DNA of 64,000 nucleotides from Plutella xylostella (Eukaryota; Arthropoda; Insecta; Lepidoptera; Plutellidae). The position numbers and the translations under genes were made by a program. Within the stretch, counting starts at the first letter, position 1, and each line of letters starts with the position of its first letter. The stretch is from NCBI RefSeq assembly GCF_932276165.1, contig NC_063997.1:11728001-11792000 (forward strand), given 5' to 3'. Below the pieces are notes generated by a model. That model was not told the origin of the DNA. It saw only the letters and a list, made by a program, of their open reading frames with translations, and did no database searches. Positions 47,239 through 58,748 of the stretch are shown piece by piece.

Positions 47239-47855
47239 CGGTCTTATTCATAAAAAGTTACGGGAGACCTATAGACCTGCTATAAGCAAATGTCAAAAAA
47301 ACTTTATTCATAAACGATCAATAGCGCTAAAGAACTCTCCAACTGATTCGTAAAACCTTGATATGCTGAAGTTGGCTGGACCCTACTGTACACCTTCCGT
47401 AAACCTCCTATTGTACAAAAACATGGCGGCCGGTCAACAGCTGTTCTGCTTTATTGACGATTTGACATTTGTTGTGAGTTAATATTTGCTGAAAATAAGT
47501 TGCCATGGTAACGTAAAAATTTAATTATTTTTTTGTGGGTTTTGGCTTGGCCACTGCGCCTTTAAGCCAACGTAAACTTTTTTAAGTGCCGCGCCGTGGC
47601 TAACATAGATAAAAGAGATTGATAAATGAATGAAAGTTTTCGCTATTTTTGTTTATGGTTTCGTTGGACCGGCAACTTAATAGGGTAAATGTCAAAATGT
47701 TTGGTCTGTGAAATCTATTAGCATCACTATAGTTATTGAAGGTTTACGGAACTATTATGAATAGAGATTTTTACGAAACCTCAAATAGGCTTAATGTGTT
47801 CCGTAACTATTGAGCTCAGTAAACCTACTTTAAGGTTTTTTTATGAATAAGACCG
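47239..47855. mobile_element. MITE copy B, complete, 617 bp
   Basis: Inverted ends CGGTCTTATTCATAAAAA, flanked by the 3-bp repeat CTA (47236-47238, 47856-47858). Its first about 470 bases match copy A at 42215-46573 closely. A 3-bp target duplication recalls PIF/Harbinger, although CTA is not the usual TWA. Confidence 0.82.
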
Positions 47856-47858
47856 CTA

Positions 47859-48448
47859 GTCTTTCCGATTATAAAGAGTCGAAACAAGAAGGCTTCACCA
47901 TTAATTTGTTAATTTTATGAATACGGGGGGGTAATTTTGTAAAGTTTAACGAAGTACATAAGAACTAAGTTCATAAATCAGGGCCCCGGCAATAATAATT
48001 GAAACTTTACAACTTGCACTTAAAAAACATACAGTGTCACTGTCAGATACACCTTTGGCACAAAAAAGATAAAATATGATACTGTCATAGAAGTAAATTA
48101 GGCCGACCAAGGAAGCAAAAATAGGATGTAAAACTATGCCGAAATTCGCTTACACGAATAATTTCCTGTATTTGTCAGTACGTTCGCTTCCTTGGGCGGC
48201 TAATTAAGCTATTGTTACAAACCTGTAGCAAGTACAGTAGTATCATTATTCTATGCCTGTAGATAGAAATCAATAATAATAATTATTAAGTAAATCGTTT
48301 GAAACAGGTTTTGTCGACGGGACCCCTCACCGAACTCGATCTAAAAAGTCTTTGTTTAAAAGGCTTATTTAAAATGCTGCCGACACGAATCACTCATAAA
48401 GTAAATCACTGTTCACTGTTCACTATTCGCTAGTCACAAATGTCATCA
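47859..48448. other. 3' flank of the LRR gene
   Basis: Probable 3' UTR and downstream region of the minus-strand LRR gene. No canonical AATAAA on the minus strand within the first 100 bases; variant AAATAA near 48364 and AATAAT near 48283. Two short inverted segments about 48100-48200 (GCCGACCAAGGAAGC and GCTTCCTTGGGCGGC) suggest a worn MITE. Confidence 0.45.
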
Positions 48449-51400
48449 CTATCTGAGAGCGCGGTGCAACAGCAGCGTCAGCAGCAGCTGGGCGGCCCGG
48501 GGCGGGGGGAGGCGTTGGGGCGCGCGGCTCGACAGCGCGCTGGCGGCGCACTCGGCGGCGTCCGCCTGCAGCTCCAGCAGCGGCACGCGCTGCGCCCCCC
48601 GCCAGCACCAGCCCGCCACCGCCGCGCCACCCGCGCCCCGTGCCGCGCCCGCCTCCGCCGCCCAGCGCCGCAGCCAGCCGCCCAGCCACGCCACTGCGCA
48701 GCCGCAGCGCAGCGCGTTGCCCGACACCACCAGCCCACCTGCACACCCACGCATGTCTCATTGTATGTATTGTGGCAATCATCATATAAACTAAAACTAA
48801 CCTAAACTTATAAGTGAAAGACATGCAGTTTAATGTGCGCTAACCTACTCTAAAATAACATCTGCTAAAAATAATGAATTATTAAGTCATTTGACTTACC
48901 GGGCAGCAGGTTGGTGGCGCGGCGGTTCCAGTCGGTGAGGTTGTCGTAGAGCGCGGCGGGCGCCAGGTCCACCAGCGCGTTGTCGCTGAGGTCCAGCGCC
49001 AGGTGCGGCACGGCCAGCAGCGGGCGCGCCAGCCCCGCCGGCAGCGCCGCCACGCGCGTGCCTGCCAGCCGCAGCGCCAGCGCGCGCTGCCCGCCCAGCG
49101 CCGCCAGCGCGCCCGCCGCCACGCGCTGCAGCGCCGCGCCGCGCACCTCCAGCACGCGCAGCTTGGGCGCGCGCAGCCCCGCCAGCTGCCCCGCCAGCTC
49201 CTCGTCGCGCATCCACAGCGTCAGCGCCTCCACGTGCGGCGCCGCGGCCAGCAGCACGCCCGGCAGCGCGCCGCCCGCCGGCACGTCCAGCTCCAGCGAG
49301 CGCAGCGCCAGCAGCGGCGCCAGCACGAGCGGGCTCACCGCGTCCAGCTGCCGCAGGTGCGCCAGGCGCAGGCGCTGCAGCTTGTCCAGCGGCTGCAGGT
49401 CGGCGGCCCCGAGCGCGCCCAGTGGGTTGCCCCCCAGGTCCAGTTGCACGAGGCGCGCCAGCGGGGCCCACATGGCGGCGCGCAGGGCGCCCAGCTCGTT
49501 GCGCGCCAGCCCCAGCACGCGCAGCGCCGCCAGCGGGCGCGCGTCCGCCTCGCGCCACGCCGCCACGCGGTTGTCCGCCAGCTCCAGGTGCGTGAGCTGC
49601 TCGAGCGGCAGGCGCGGCAGCGTGCGCAGCCCACATCCCGCCAATACCAGGTGCCGCAGCTCCGGCAAATTGTGGAATAACTCCTTAAAGTTGGTCTTGA
49701 GTGCGTTATGCGCGAGGTCGAGGCGGCGCAGGCGGGCCAGCGAGGCGAACGTGTTGTCGGGCAGCACGGACAGCGCGTTGCGCGCGAGGCCCAGCTCCCG
49801 CAGCGCCGACAGCTCGCCGAACATGGCAGCGTCCAGGTGCTCGAGGCGGTTGCCGCCCAGCTCCAGCCGCCGCAGCGAGGCGCCCGCGCCGCCCAGTGCG
49901 CCGCCCGGGAACACCGCCAGCAGGTTGTCGCTCAGGTCCAGGTGCTCCACGGGCGCGCCGGCCAGGGCGTCCCGCGGCAGCGAGCGTAGCATGTTATTGT
50001 TGAGCAGCAGCCTCCGCAGCTGTGTGGAGCCGCTGAGCAGCGCGGGCGGCAGTGCGCGCAGCTGGTTGTGTGCCACGTCCAGCTCGGCCAGCGCGGGCAG
50101 CGCCAGCAGCGCGCGGCGCCGCATCACACTGATGTTGTTGTGTCGCAGCAGCAGCACCTCCAGCCGCGGCAGCGCGCCCAGCGCCGCGTGCTCGAGCCGC
50201 CGCAGCTGGTTGTGCGCCAGGTCCACGCGCCGCACGCTCGCCGCCACGCTGGAGAAGAACTCCTCGCTGGTCTCCTCCAGACGGTTGTGGCTGAGGTCCA
50301 GCACGTGCACGGGCAGCGCGCCCCCGCCCCCACGCAGCGCGCTCAGCAGGTTGTGGCTCACGTTAAGTACCAGCCCGGAAGCGACGTCACCGACGCCCTG
50401 CAGGCTGGCGGCCGACAGCTCCTGCAGCCGGTTCTCCTGCAGCTCGAGCAGCTGCAAGCGCGGCAAGTCCCGCAGCGCGGCGGGCGCCAGGCTCGCCAGC
50501 TGGTTGCCGCACAGCCGCGCGTGCTGCAGCGCGGGCAGGCCGGCCAGCGCGCCGCCCGCCAGCGCGCGCAGGTGGTTGTGCGCCAGGTCCAGGCGCCGCA
50601 GCGCGGGCAGCTGGCGCAGGAAGGCGGGCTCCACGTGGCTCACGTAGTTGTAGGCGAGGCGCAGCTCGCGCAGCCGCGGGACCGCCGCGCCGCCCGCCGA
50701 CCACTCGCTCGGGAACCGCACGATCTTGTTGAAGTCGAGGTTGAGGAACTCGAGTGACGCAAACGCGGCCAAGTCACGCCCCGTCACGTGGTGAACGTTG
50801 TTGTTGTCCAGCGCCAGCCCCTGCAGCGCGGCCAGCGCGGCGCCGGCGGGCAGCGCGCCGCCCAGCAGCGCCGACGACAGCTCCAGCACGCGCAGCGCAG
50901 AGGGCAGCGCGCCCGCGTCCACCAGGTACAGGTCGTTGAACCCGAGCAGCAGCTCTCGCAGCGGCAGCGTGTCCGGCAGCGCGCCGGCGGCCAGCGCGGC
51001 CAGGCGGTTCCCGCGCAGGTCCAGCGTGTCCAGGGCGGTGCTCCACGGCCCCCAGTACTCCGGCAGCAGCTCGGCCAGGCGGTTGTAGCCGAGGTCCAGC
51101 CGGCGCAGCGAGCCCGGCTCCAGCCCCGCCAGCGCCGCCGGCCAGCGCGCCAGCAGATTGCCGGCGGCGCCCAGCGACTGCAGGTGCGGGGGCAGCGCGC
51201 CCAGCTCCGTCAGCTGGTTGTAGGCCACGGACAGGTGCCGGCAGTGCTCCAGCTCGCGCAGCTCGGGCGGCAGCGCGGCCAGCAGGTTGTGGTCCAGCTC
51301 CAGCTGCTGCAGCTCACGACGCGCACGCAGCAGGCCGGCCGCGGGCAGCGCGCGCAGGCGGTTGTGCGCCGCGGACAGGCGCTCCAGCGGCGGCCGGAAC

Positions 51401-52606
51401 ACGCGCGCCGGCAGCTCCTGCAGCTCGTTGAGGTCCAGCACGAGGCGCCGCGCGTGCGCCGTCTGCAGCAGCTGCTCCAGCGCCGCCGCTGACAGCTGGT
51501 TGTAGCTGAGGTCCAGCGTGTGCAGGCGCGGCAGCGGCGCGGGCGGCGGCGCGCGTGGCGCGTGCAGCATGTTGTCCCGCAGCTGCAGCAGCTGCAGGCG
51601 CGGCAGCGGGTCGGGCGGCGCGCCGGGCAGCAGGTTGCCGGCCAGCAGCAGCGCAGTGAGGCTGGGTGGCAGCGCGCCCGGCTGCAGCGCGCGCAGGCGG
51701 TTGCCCTCCAGCTCGAGGCGCGCGAGACGCCGCAGCCCCGCCAGCGCGCCGCCGTGCAGCACCGCCAGCTCGTTGTTGCTGAGCGACAGTGACGTCAGCG
51801 AGTCCCCGAGCGCACCCCACTCCGCGTCCACCGGCAGCTCGCCGATGTGGTTGCTGTAAAAGGGACCGGTCAGCTCACTATCTCCCGAGGAGAACCGCAC
51901 TATCGTTATCTGGAGCTACTAACTTCTGCAGGTTGAGCCAGTTGAGCGCGCGCAGTGGGCGCAGGGCGTCCAGCGGCAGTGTCGACAGCTCGTTGTAGCC
52001 GAGGTCCAGCGACGCCAGCGACTCCGACATCGAGCTGCGAGGATTCAAATAAGTACACGGAATGTAGAATCATGTAAACAAATTATGATGTAAGATGTTA
52101 GCTGGGCAGATGTACTCACAGCAGCGCGCGCGGGTCGAGCGCGTGCAGGCGGCAGGCGTGCAGCAGCAGCGTGCGCAGCGGGGCGGCCAGCGCGCCCTCG
52201 CGCAGCGCGCCCAGCGCCGCGCCCGCCAGCGACACGTGCCGCGCGCCGCCCACCGCCGCTGCAACACACACCCACACACTCACCACACCACATACAAACT
52301 AAACATTAACCAGTAGCGCTCATCTAGCAATCGCTAAAATGGCCACTGCATCGACCAAATGTAATCACAAAAGTGAACAATATTTTTTTCGGAAGTTGAC
52401 TGACCTGACTCTGGGAAGATGTGAAAGGGCACGTCGTTGCAGATGAAGTGGTCTTTGGGACAAAGACACAGAGGAGCGAGGCGACAGCGGGGCGGCGGCG
52501 GCGCGACGGCGGCGGGGTCGGGCGGCTCGGGGGGCGCGGGGGGCGCGGGGGGCGAGGGCGCGGCGCCCGCCAGCACCAGCAGCAGCACGGCGGCCACTCG
52601 CGACAT
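48449..52606 (-). CDS. Chaoptin-like leucine-rich-repeat protein, 5 coding exons
   Basis: Exons 52606-52405, 52258-52120, 52034-51924, 51853-48900 and 48738-48449 join in phase to 1231 aa; all introns are GT-AG and short (146, 85, 70, 161). ATG 52606 opens a signal peptide (MSRVAAVLLLVLAGAAPS); an AG acceptor at 52621 suggests a 5' UTR intron. A Pro-rich stretch leads to a cysteine N-cap (C41, C47, C49, C56), then roughly 40 LRRs (LxxLxLxxNxLxxL) and a C-cap (RCGCAVAWLGGWL...GWCW). The Cys pattern before VPF..FP and the NVSHN-LDLSHN order match chaoptin, the photoreceptor adhesion protein (about 1300 aa, GPI-anchored). The C-terminus, AAQLLLTLLL, is hydrophobic and could be a GPI signal. Codons are extremely GC-rich. 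Another large insect LRR family is possible. Confidence 0.85.
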
Positions 52607-52936
52607 CGGGCCGCGGGCGGCTGCAATCACACGTCGTGTCTCACCTACCTGTCTCACCTACTTAGGTACCGCAGCTAAATATTACCTTTGTAGATAACTA
52701 TTATAATCTAAACGAGTTTTTCACAGACAATCTCTAATGATAAATTTATGTATGCTGGCAGGTCTGATAATAGTTAGGTATCTAGGTACTTATTATTATT
52801 ATTATATGTTTTTTTAATTTATTTACCTAATTGTTTTTGATAATTGGTGTTTTATATAATTTTGACATAATTGAAACAATTGAAACCTAACTTAATTAAA
52901 AATGTAAAACTGTAATTAATTCTTAATTTATAATTA
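52607..52936. other. 5' region of the LRR gene
   Basis: Holds the probable acceptor of a 5' UTR intron (minus-strand AG at 52621-52622); the first exon and promoter lie further right and were not identified. It ends with one arm (52925-52936) of the SINE target duplication. Confidence 0.45.
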
Positions 52937-53193
52937 CACACACACGCACTCACGCCTTGTACTAATGTACTCCCTTGCGGGGTAGGCAGAGGTGCATTGC
53001 TGCACCCACTTTTCGCCAGAGTGTATGTTAGTCCCAATGTAATAGGGGGCGGGCCTATTGCCATTTTACGGGCACATCCAAGACCCGAGAACAAATATCT
53101 GTGTTTAAACAAATATCTGCCCCGGCCGGGAATCGAACCCGGGACCATCGGCTCAGTAGTCAGAGTCACTAACCACTACGCCATTCGGTCGTC
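52937..53193 (-). mobile_element. tRNA-derived SINE, complete copy
   Basis: Flanked by the exact 12-bp duplication AATTTATAATTA (52925-52936, 53194-53205). On the minus strand it begins GACGACCGAATGGCGTAGTGG (box A within) and contains GGTTCGATTCCCGGC (box B), the pol III promoter of a tRNA. A unique body (GGGTGCAGCAATGCACCTCT) and a GTGTGTG tail follow. A second, split copy is at 58416-63833. Confidence 0.9.
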
Positions 53194-53234
53194 AATTTAT
53201 AATTAATTAGTGTAAAATGTATAAAATTATGACT

Positions 53235-53352
53235 ATGACGCCTCCTCTCTATTTGTACGCCTCATGGCAAAGCATGGCATGTCCTAACCTATACATAAGA
53301 TGAATGTAACTAACCTGTGTTTATGCAAATAAATATATCTTGAATCTTGAAT
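53235..53352 (+). repeat. Probable LINE/retroposon 3' end
   Basis: CTATTTGTACGCC...TTATGCAAATAAATATATCTTGAATCTTGAATAG: an AATAAA-type signal followed by a simple (ATCTTGA)n-like tail. Confidence 0.45.
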
Positions 53353-53709
53353 AGATAATAATTATCGTTACAATATTCTTGATAGTTATGAATAAATGAT
53401 ATGTGAGGACATCTGACATACGGATATCCGATACAAAGCTAGGCAGAGCCTGTGATATGGGTTCTGCCCGACAGCTGATATATAAAAGCAAAATACGTTC
53501 CTTCCAAATTTGCAAACCCTACTATTTTTTAACTTTAGAACTCTCATGCAAAATTTCAGACTCCTCGCACTTGTTAGTGAGATTTCGTAATGAGTCAGTG
53601 TATAGTTTTTTTTTTTTTTATACGTGACCTATCACTTTATATATATTAAATATAGATAAACACCAACATTACATTTAACTTTATTTTTATATTAAAGTAC
53701 CTAGGTGTA

Positions 53710-53746
53710 GATAGATAGATAGAAATTCTTTATTTGTACACAAAAA
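53710..53746 (-). repeat. LINE 3' end with (TATC)n tail
   Basis: Minus strand: TTTTGTGTACAAATAAAGAAT followed by TTCTATCTATCTATC. The same TTCTTTATTTGTACACAAAA block recurs at 56693-56713. Confidence 0.55.
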
Positions 53747-54077
53747 CATGGACGAACAAAAAACTTAATCTAACACATATGCACAAATGGCGGTCTTAAC
53801 GCTTAAAGCACTTCAAATGTATTTTTTATATATTGTGTTATTAGTAGGTACTTAGTTACTAAACTCAAATAAAAAAGCTTACTTTAGTTTAGTTTCGATG
53901 TTTTCTTACAATGTATCTTTGTTATAAATCTACGTAAGTACCAATAATTTAGTGAACCATAAGTGAAAACTTTGTCATAACTGTATTCGATTATTAAGTG
54001 TAGATGCATGTTACAAGAGTGTATCATTTGTTGGTCTTCTTTCTAAATATGGTTAGGGGTCAGTTATTATTCTGTGG

Positions 54078-54110
54078 TCAGGGTCACTAACGACTACACC
54101 GTTATGATAA
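54078..54110 (-). repeat. Worn fragment of the tRNA-derived SINE head
   Basis: GTCAGGGTCACTAACGACTA then CACCGTT matches the 5' head of the 52937 SINE with a few changes. Confidence 0.6.
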
Positions 54111-56564
54111 TTCAGTAGTTGGCTACAGTATTTATACACTTATCTTATGCTAACCGGTGTCGGAGCGATCACATCGCGCGCTCGGCACATGAAGCGCAAA
54201 TGACAATGCGTAAAAGCGAAATGAATTTTATAAAATTGACTCAATTTACATTCGTCGCGATGTGATTATGTTAAGAAGGCGCCGCCGGAAGGCGCTCGCC
54301 CTCGCTGAAGCTTTCATTACCCACTTATGAATAATTTTTAATTCCACTATAAAAGCGAATTGAAATGATTCTGCACTTTTATTCTGTTCAATAAACACAA
54401 ATTATGTTTCATGATAATTTTTTTCATTGACTTCTTATGCTTAACTTATCTGTAGATGTTTAGGTAAGTAGGATTCTTTGCGATTATAAAATAACACTTG
54501 TACCACTTCTTAAACTTTGTTTTGGATTTTAGGCTGCGGCCACGACGCGGCGGGCGGAGCGACAGCTACAGACAGTCGTAGCACAGAATGATAGATAACT
54601 AATACAAGTAGTAATAATACAAGTAGTAATAGTAAGTAGCCTTCCGCCAGAGATTTACTTAAGTGGTGATGCCTTGAACAGAAATAAGAGTGGACTGTGT
54701 ATTTTGATTTATAATGAAGTTAAATACTTATCTATTTTGAGTATAGTTATACAACGAAAAGAATGAGAAATGAAATAACTTCACTTTTACTATAGAAATT
54801 ATACTACAAGTACCTAGGTAATCTAAGTCAAGAAAATCAACTCATTAGGGAAATTTATGATGCAGGCGGCTGCTCCGCTGTTACACGACAATGTACTGTA
54901 TGTCACACGACGACACGGCACACGGCGAGCCCCGCGGGGCACCCGGGCGTGTGCGGCACGGGCCGCGCTGACCCGTGTGTGCAGCGCCCGCCACCTGCCC
55001 GCAGCCCGGTCTCGGCTCGCCGGCACAATGTGTCGCAATTAATGATAAACGTCGGCGTGCGGTCGACAGCGCAATCTGTTGTGTATCGACAATCATCAGT
55101 AATCGCTAAATCCTACATCAGCATGCACAATAATAGCGTGCATGGTTACGTAGCAAGTTGCGGTATGCTAGGCTGCTTCAGTAGAAGCTACGTAAGCCGA
55201 CGTCTGACAGAGCACGACAACATATACCAATAGTGGCCAGATGCAGCCCACAGGACTACCTGTCTGTGTACATACGTACGAAGTTAAATCCTGGGCCGCA
55301 AGTGTGCTAATTTAGTACGCAATCGGAAAACGTACATAGGTACTTGCGGTTTTGTCGTCATAGTATTTTTTGTTCATTGAAAAGAGTTATCTAACGATGT
55401 ATGACTCATCTTGATTGAACATAAGGACCAAAACGCCCATCATCCTTTAAATTAACAAATTATGTAGCTCTTTTAACTAAGGTAATTTACGAAATCATTT
55501 TTTTACAGAAACAAACATACAGATGCAAAATATCAAAATAAAACATTACAGCTTGAAACCCGCAAAGTTTATAAAAATAGTATATTTTATCTTTATTTGA
55601 AGCACATGCATATTCCGTTTTCCCCATGTTTTTACCTAATATTGACATGTATAATTTAGCGGAATTTCGGCATTGATATATGACATGTACTTAGATGTTC
55701 TCGTTGGAGAAGTACTTTTTTCCTTGGGTTAGATAGATTGTAGTTAGCGATTACTGCTTGTTACATTGATATCACAATATATAAAGGTAGGTACATAGCA
55801 GCGCGGCCGCCGCCGCGTGTCACCTTCAGATATGATGTTTAACGACGAGTTACCTCATTTAATTTAAAATTAATTGTGTCTTTCAACCGCACATCAAACA
55901 TTCATCCCTGTGGCTCTTACTGCCTGGTGATAGAGGCTAAAGTAACAAAACAAAACGTTTATTATTGTTTAGATTTTATGAGTTTTCGTAATTGAAGTCG
56001 GGCTCAGTTACAAGAGAATGGCTCTTGTGAATATATTTATTCTCTACCAGGCTCATCAAACTCATCATAACAACTTTGGTTTCATTCTGAGTTGTTTCGT
56101 TGTTAATATTATGACAAGGATATACGGCATATATCGTTATGTACAATTTTACATTTATATCAACTTACCCATACTCGCTTTGGTGAGTATTGCAATGATT
56201 AAATGAACTTTAAAGGTGTTCTAAAACCTCAACTATAAAGAAAATATTTAATGTCTATGAAAACTGTTATGTGTTCTTAACAAACTACGGATTTTAGCTG
56301 AACTCTCACTATTCTTTCAAGAATTTACTTTGCAATATCGCTTCCTGCTGTATCCCGGTCGGGGCCGCACAGCAAACATCGCAATCAACATTACAAAAAA
56401 GTTATATAGGCCCCAAAAATATAATTAAGTATGATGTTATTTAGGTATATTAAAGACCAAAGATTTTTATGGAACCTATTTCCCGTTTGAAAATTATGAA
56501 CGTTGACGTTAAAAAATATGGGTGAAATGTTATGTAATGTAGAGTAATTTGTAAAAATTGACGT

Positions 56565-56632
56565 TCATCAGAAAATTTTATATTTGTACGATGAATAAAA
56601 AATTTTGAGTTTGAGTTTGAGTTTTGAGTTTA
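56565..56632 (+). repeat. LINE 3' end with (TTTGAG)n tail
   Basis: ATATTTGTACGATGAATAAA followed by four TTTGAG-like units. Confidence 0.6.
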
Positions 56633-56692
56633 TGGCTTCATTTGTAAGGTACTTAAAAGTTAATTTACCTATACATATATTGGTTATAAGAT

Positions 56693-56713
56693 ATTCTTTA
56701 TTTGTACACAAAA
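56693..56713 (-). repeat. LINE 3' end, second copy
   Basis: Repeats the TTCTTTATTTGTACACAAAA block of 53724-53746. Confidence 0.5.
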
Positions 56714-57298
56714 CATATGGGTGAAATACAAGTACTTAAGTACAATGAATAAAAAACACGGATCCTCCATTTTTATAATCATCTAATCCGATAAACAAAT
56801 AATAATATTGGGTAAAAAAAATGTTATCCATTTCTTATATCAACAGAAAGAACATGATCACTTTAAACAATGTTAAAAAAACGTTTCGATACCCAACCCA
56901 GATATTATACAATGAAGCTCAAGTTCTAACTATCAAAAACTTATTTTTTTAATAAGAACTCAAGGTTTCTTATTTTTTAAGATTGTATGTGTTTATGAAA
57001 ATCGGGAACTCCGTAAGTAATTTAATCCCAACTATCCCAAAGAAAACATTGAACATTGAACGTAAAACTGATCTACCTACTGTCGAACTTTGCTATCTTA
57101 CTAACTGAACTTTTTATATTCGGCCAAAGTTTGAGGGACATAAATTTATTTTATATACCCATATCTGTTACTAAACAATCACTTTAGCTACTTACGTTTC
57201 AAATAAAATTTATTTCCACTTGAACAAATAACATATAACACTAACTATCGCGAATAAAGTATCACGCGGCGGTTCACAGTTCGCGGACATTTCTAGTG

Positions 57299-57345
57299 TC
57301 GCTACGTAGCTACGGCGTAGCACCTCGTAGCTCGTAGCACGCGGC
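57299..57345. repeat. CTACGGCGTAGC motif cluster
   Basis: GCTACGTAGCTACGGCGTAG followed by CTCGTAGCTCGTAGCACG, the fourth site of this dispersed palindromic motif in the window. Confidence 0.7.
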
Positions 57346-58177
57346 GGCGGCGGTGGCGGCGCGACGACTGCCGCGCGGCGACCCGCGAGCCGGCGCGCCG
57401 TGCCATGTCTGGAATCTAAAAATTCCAGAAAGTGTTAAAAAAAAAGTTTATACTTAACATTTGTTCTCGGGTCTTGGTTATTATAGGTATCATCATACTT
57501 TCGGATTTTTTGCTATGGGATGGTAAGGATTATAGCTGGAGGCTCCACTCCACATATCATCCGAACTACTACAGTTAACTATAGCTATAACTCCGTAAGG
57601 ATGACACCTACGAATATTTTTTTGACGATGACTATTTATGGAATATTTTAGTCATTTTCAGAAATCATTTGTATGGGGTATAAAAGAGAGGAGGATTGCA
57701 GCTGGACTTCTAAAGGGACAGGCGCGGCGTGCCCGGTGCAGCGGACAGCGGTCTGCGGCCACTCCATTTCAAGATTCATATTTTTTTATTTCATAAATAA
57801 AAAAATATAAAGCACAGGTACATTCTCTCGAAAACCTAAACGTTTATTTTTTTAAATAGCTCGAATTGGTACCCGCATCCGCACCGTTGCAGCGCGCACG
57901 GCAGGCGGCGGCCGTCGCGTGCTGGCTTAATCTAAACTTAGATCAGTTTAGCATTCAATTTAGTTTCCGCTTATCTGTGAACGTGTTTTTGTTCCTCCGA
58001 AATATTTTCCCTTCTGTAATCTGCTTCGGAAATAGAATAAATGAAAGTGGAGCTAATGTGCTACAATTAATAACTGTGCGATACCATCGCGTCGCGCGCC
58101 GCCCGCGGTCCGGCGTACTCGCGGCGCATTTACTAAAACACGGTAACTATACCTACTCTTCTCAAACAGTTATATAG

Positions 58178-58390
58178 GGTTCCGTAAAAAACGAGCCTTT
58201 GTAGTTTTCTTGTTTGTTTTTCTGTATGTATTACCTATTAATAGTGATCCCATTTTCCGTTTGTTTGCATGTTATGTACCTTTTTAGGGTTCCGTATGTC
58301 TACTAGGAACCCTTATAGTTTCGTCATGTCTGTCCGTCCATTCGTCTGTCCTGGCTCGTTCTCCGCCATTTGAGTACCGATTGCTACGAA
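58178..58390. repeat. TAGGGTTCCGTA dispersed repeat
   Basis: TAGGGTTCCGTA occurs near 58178 and again near 58287, the second followed by GGAACCCTTATAGTTTCGTC and TGTCTGTCCGTCC. This string is abundant in moth genomes. Class unknown. Confidence 0.55.
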
Positions 58391-58748
58391 AATTAGTGGA
58401 GATATTATGTAATAAAACAAAAACAAACAGACACCCACGCCTTGTACTAACGTACTCCCTTGCGGGGTAGGCAGAGGTGCATTGCTGCACCCACTTTTCG
58501 CCAGAGCGTTATGTTAGTCCAAAATGTCTCAATGTAATAGGGGGCGGGCATATTGCCATTTTACGGGCACATCCAAGACCCGAGAACAAATATCTGTGTT
58601 TATACAAATAAATCTGCCCCAGCCGGGAATCGAACCCGGGACCATCGGCTCAGTACTCGAAAGCGCTCGGAGTGCGGACGCGGTTATTGTAATAAGTTAT
58701 TCTACCGAGCTGATATTGAGAATTTACTTCACGTGATAAATTGTTAAA

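Larger units (their letters stand above)
53194..58415. other. 5.2 kb non-coding region with retroposon ends
   Basis: No supported gene. Contains LINE-type 3' ends and a SINE scrap (listed separately), GC-rich patches at 54285-54305, 54540-54560, 54905-55020 and 55800-55815, and a CCG-rich block at 57340-57395. Confidence 0.5.

Noticed and set aside
48980..50757. Long open frames (up to 555 codons) opposite or overlapping the LRR gene
   Set aside because: By-products of GC-saturated LRR codons; Ser/Arg/Ala/Gln-rich without domains, and the LRR frame is clearly the real one.
53105..53193. Genuine tRNA gene on the minus strand
   Set aside because: Boxes A and B are present but the sequence is the SINE head, with a body, tail and target duplication, and does not close a full tRNA.
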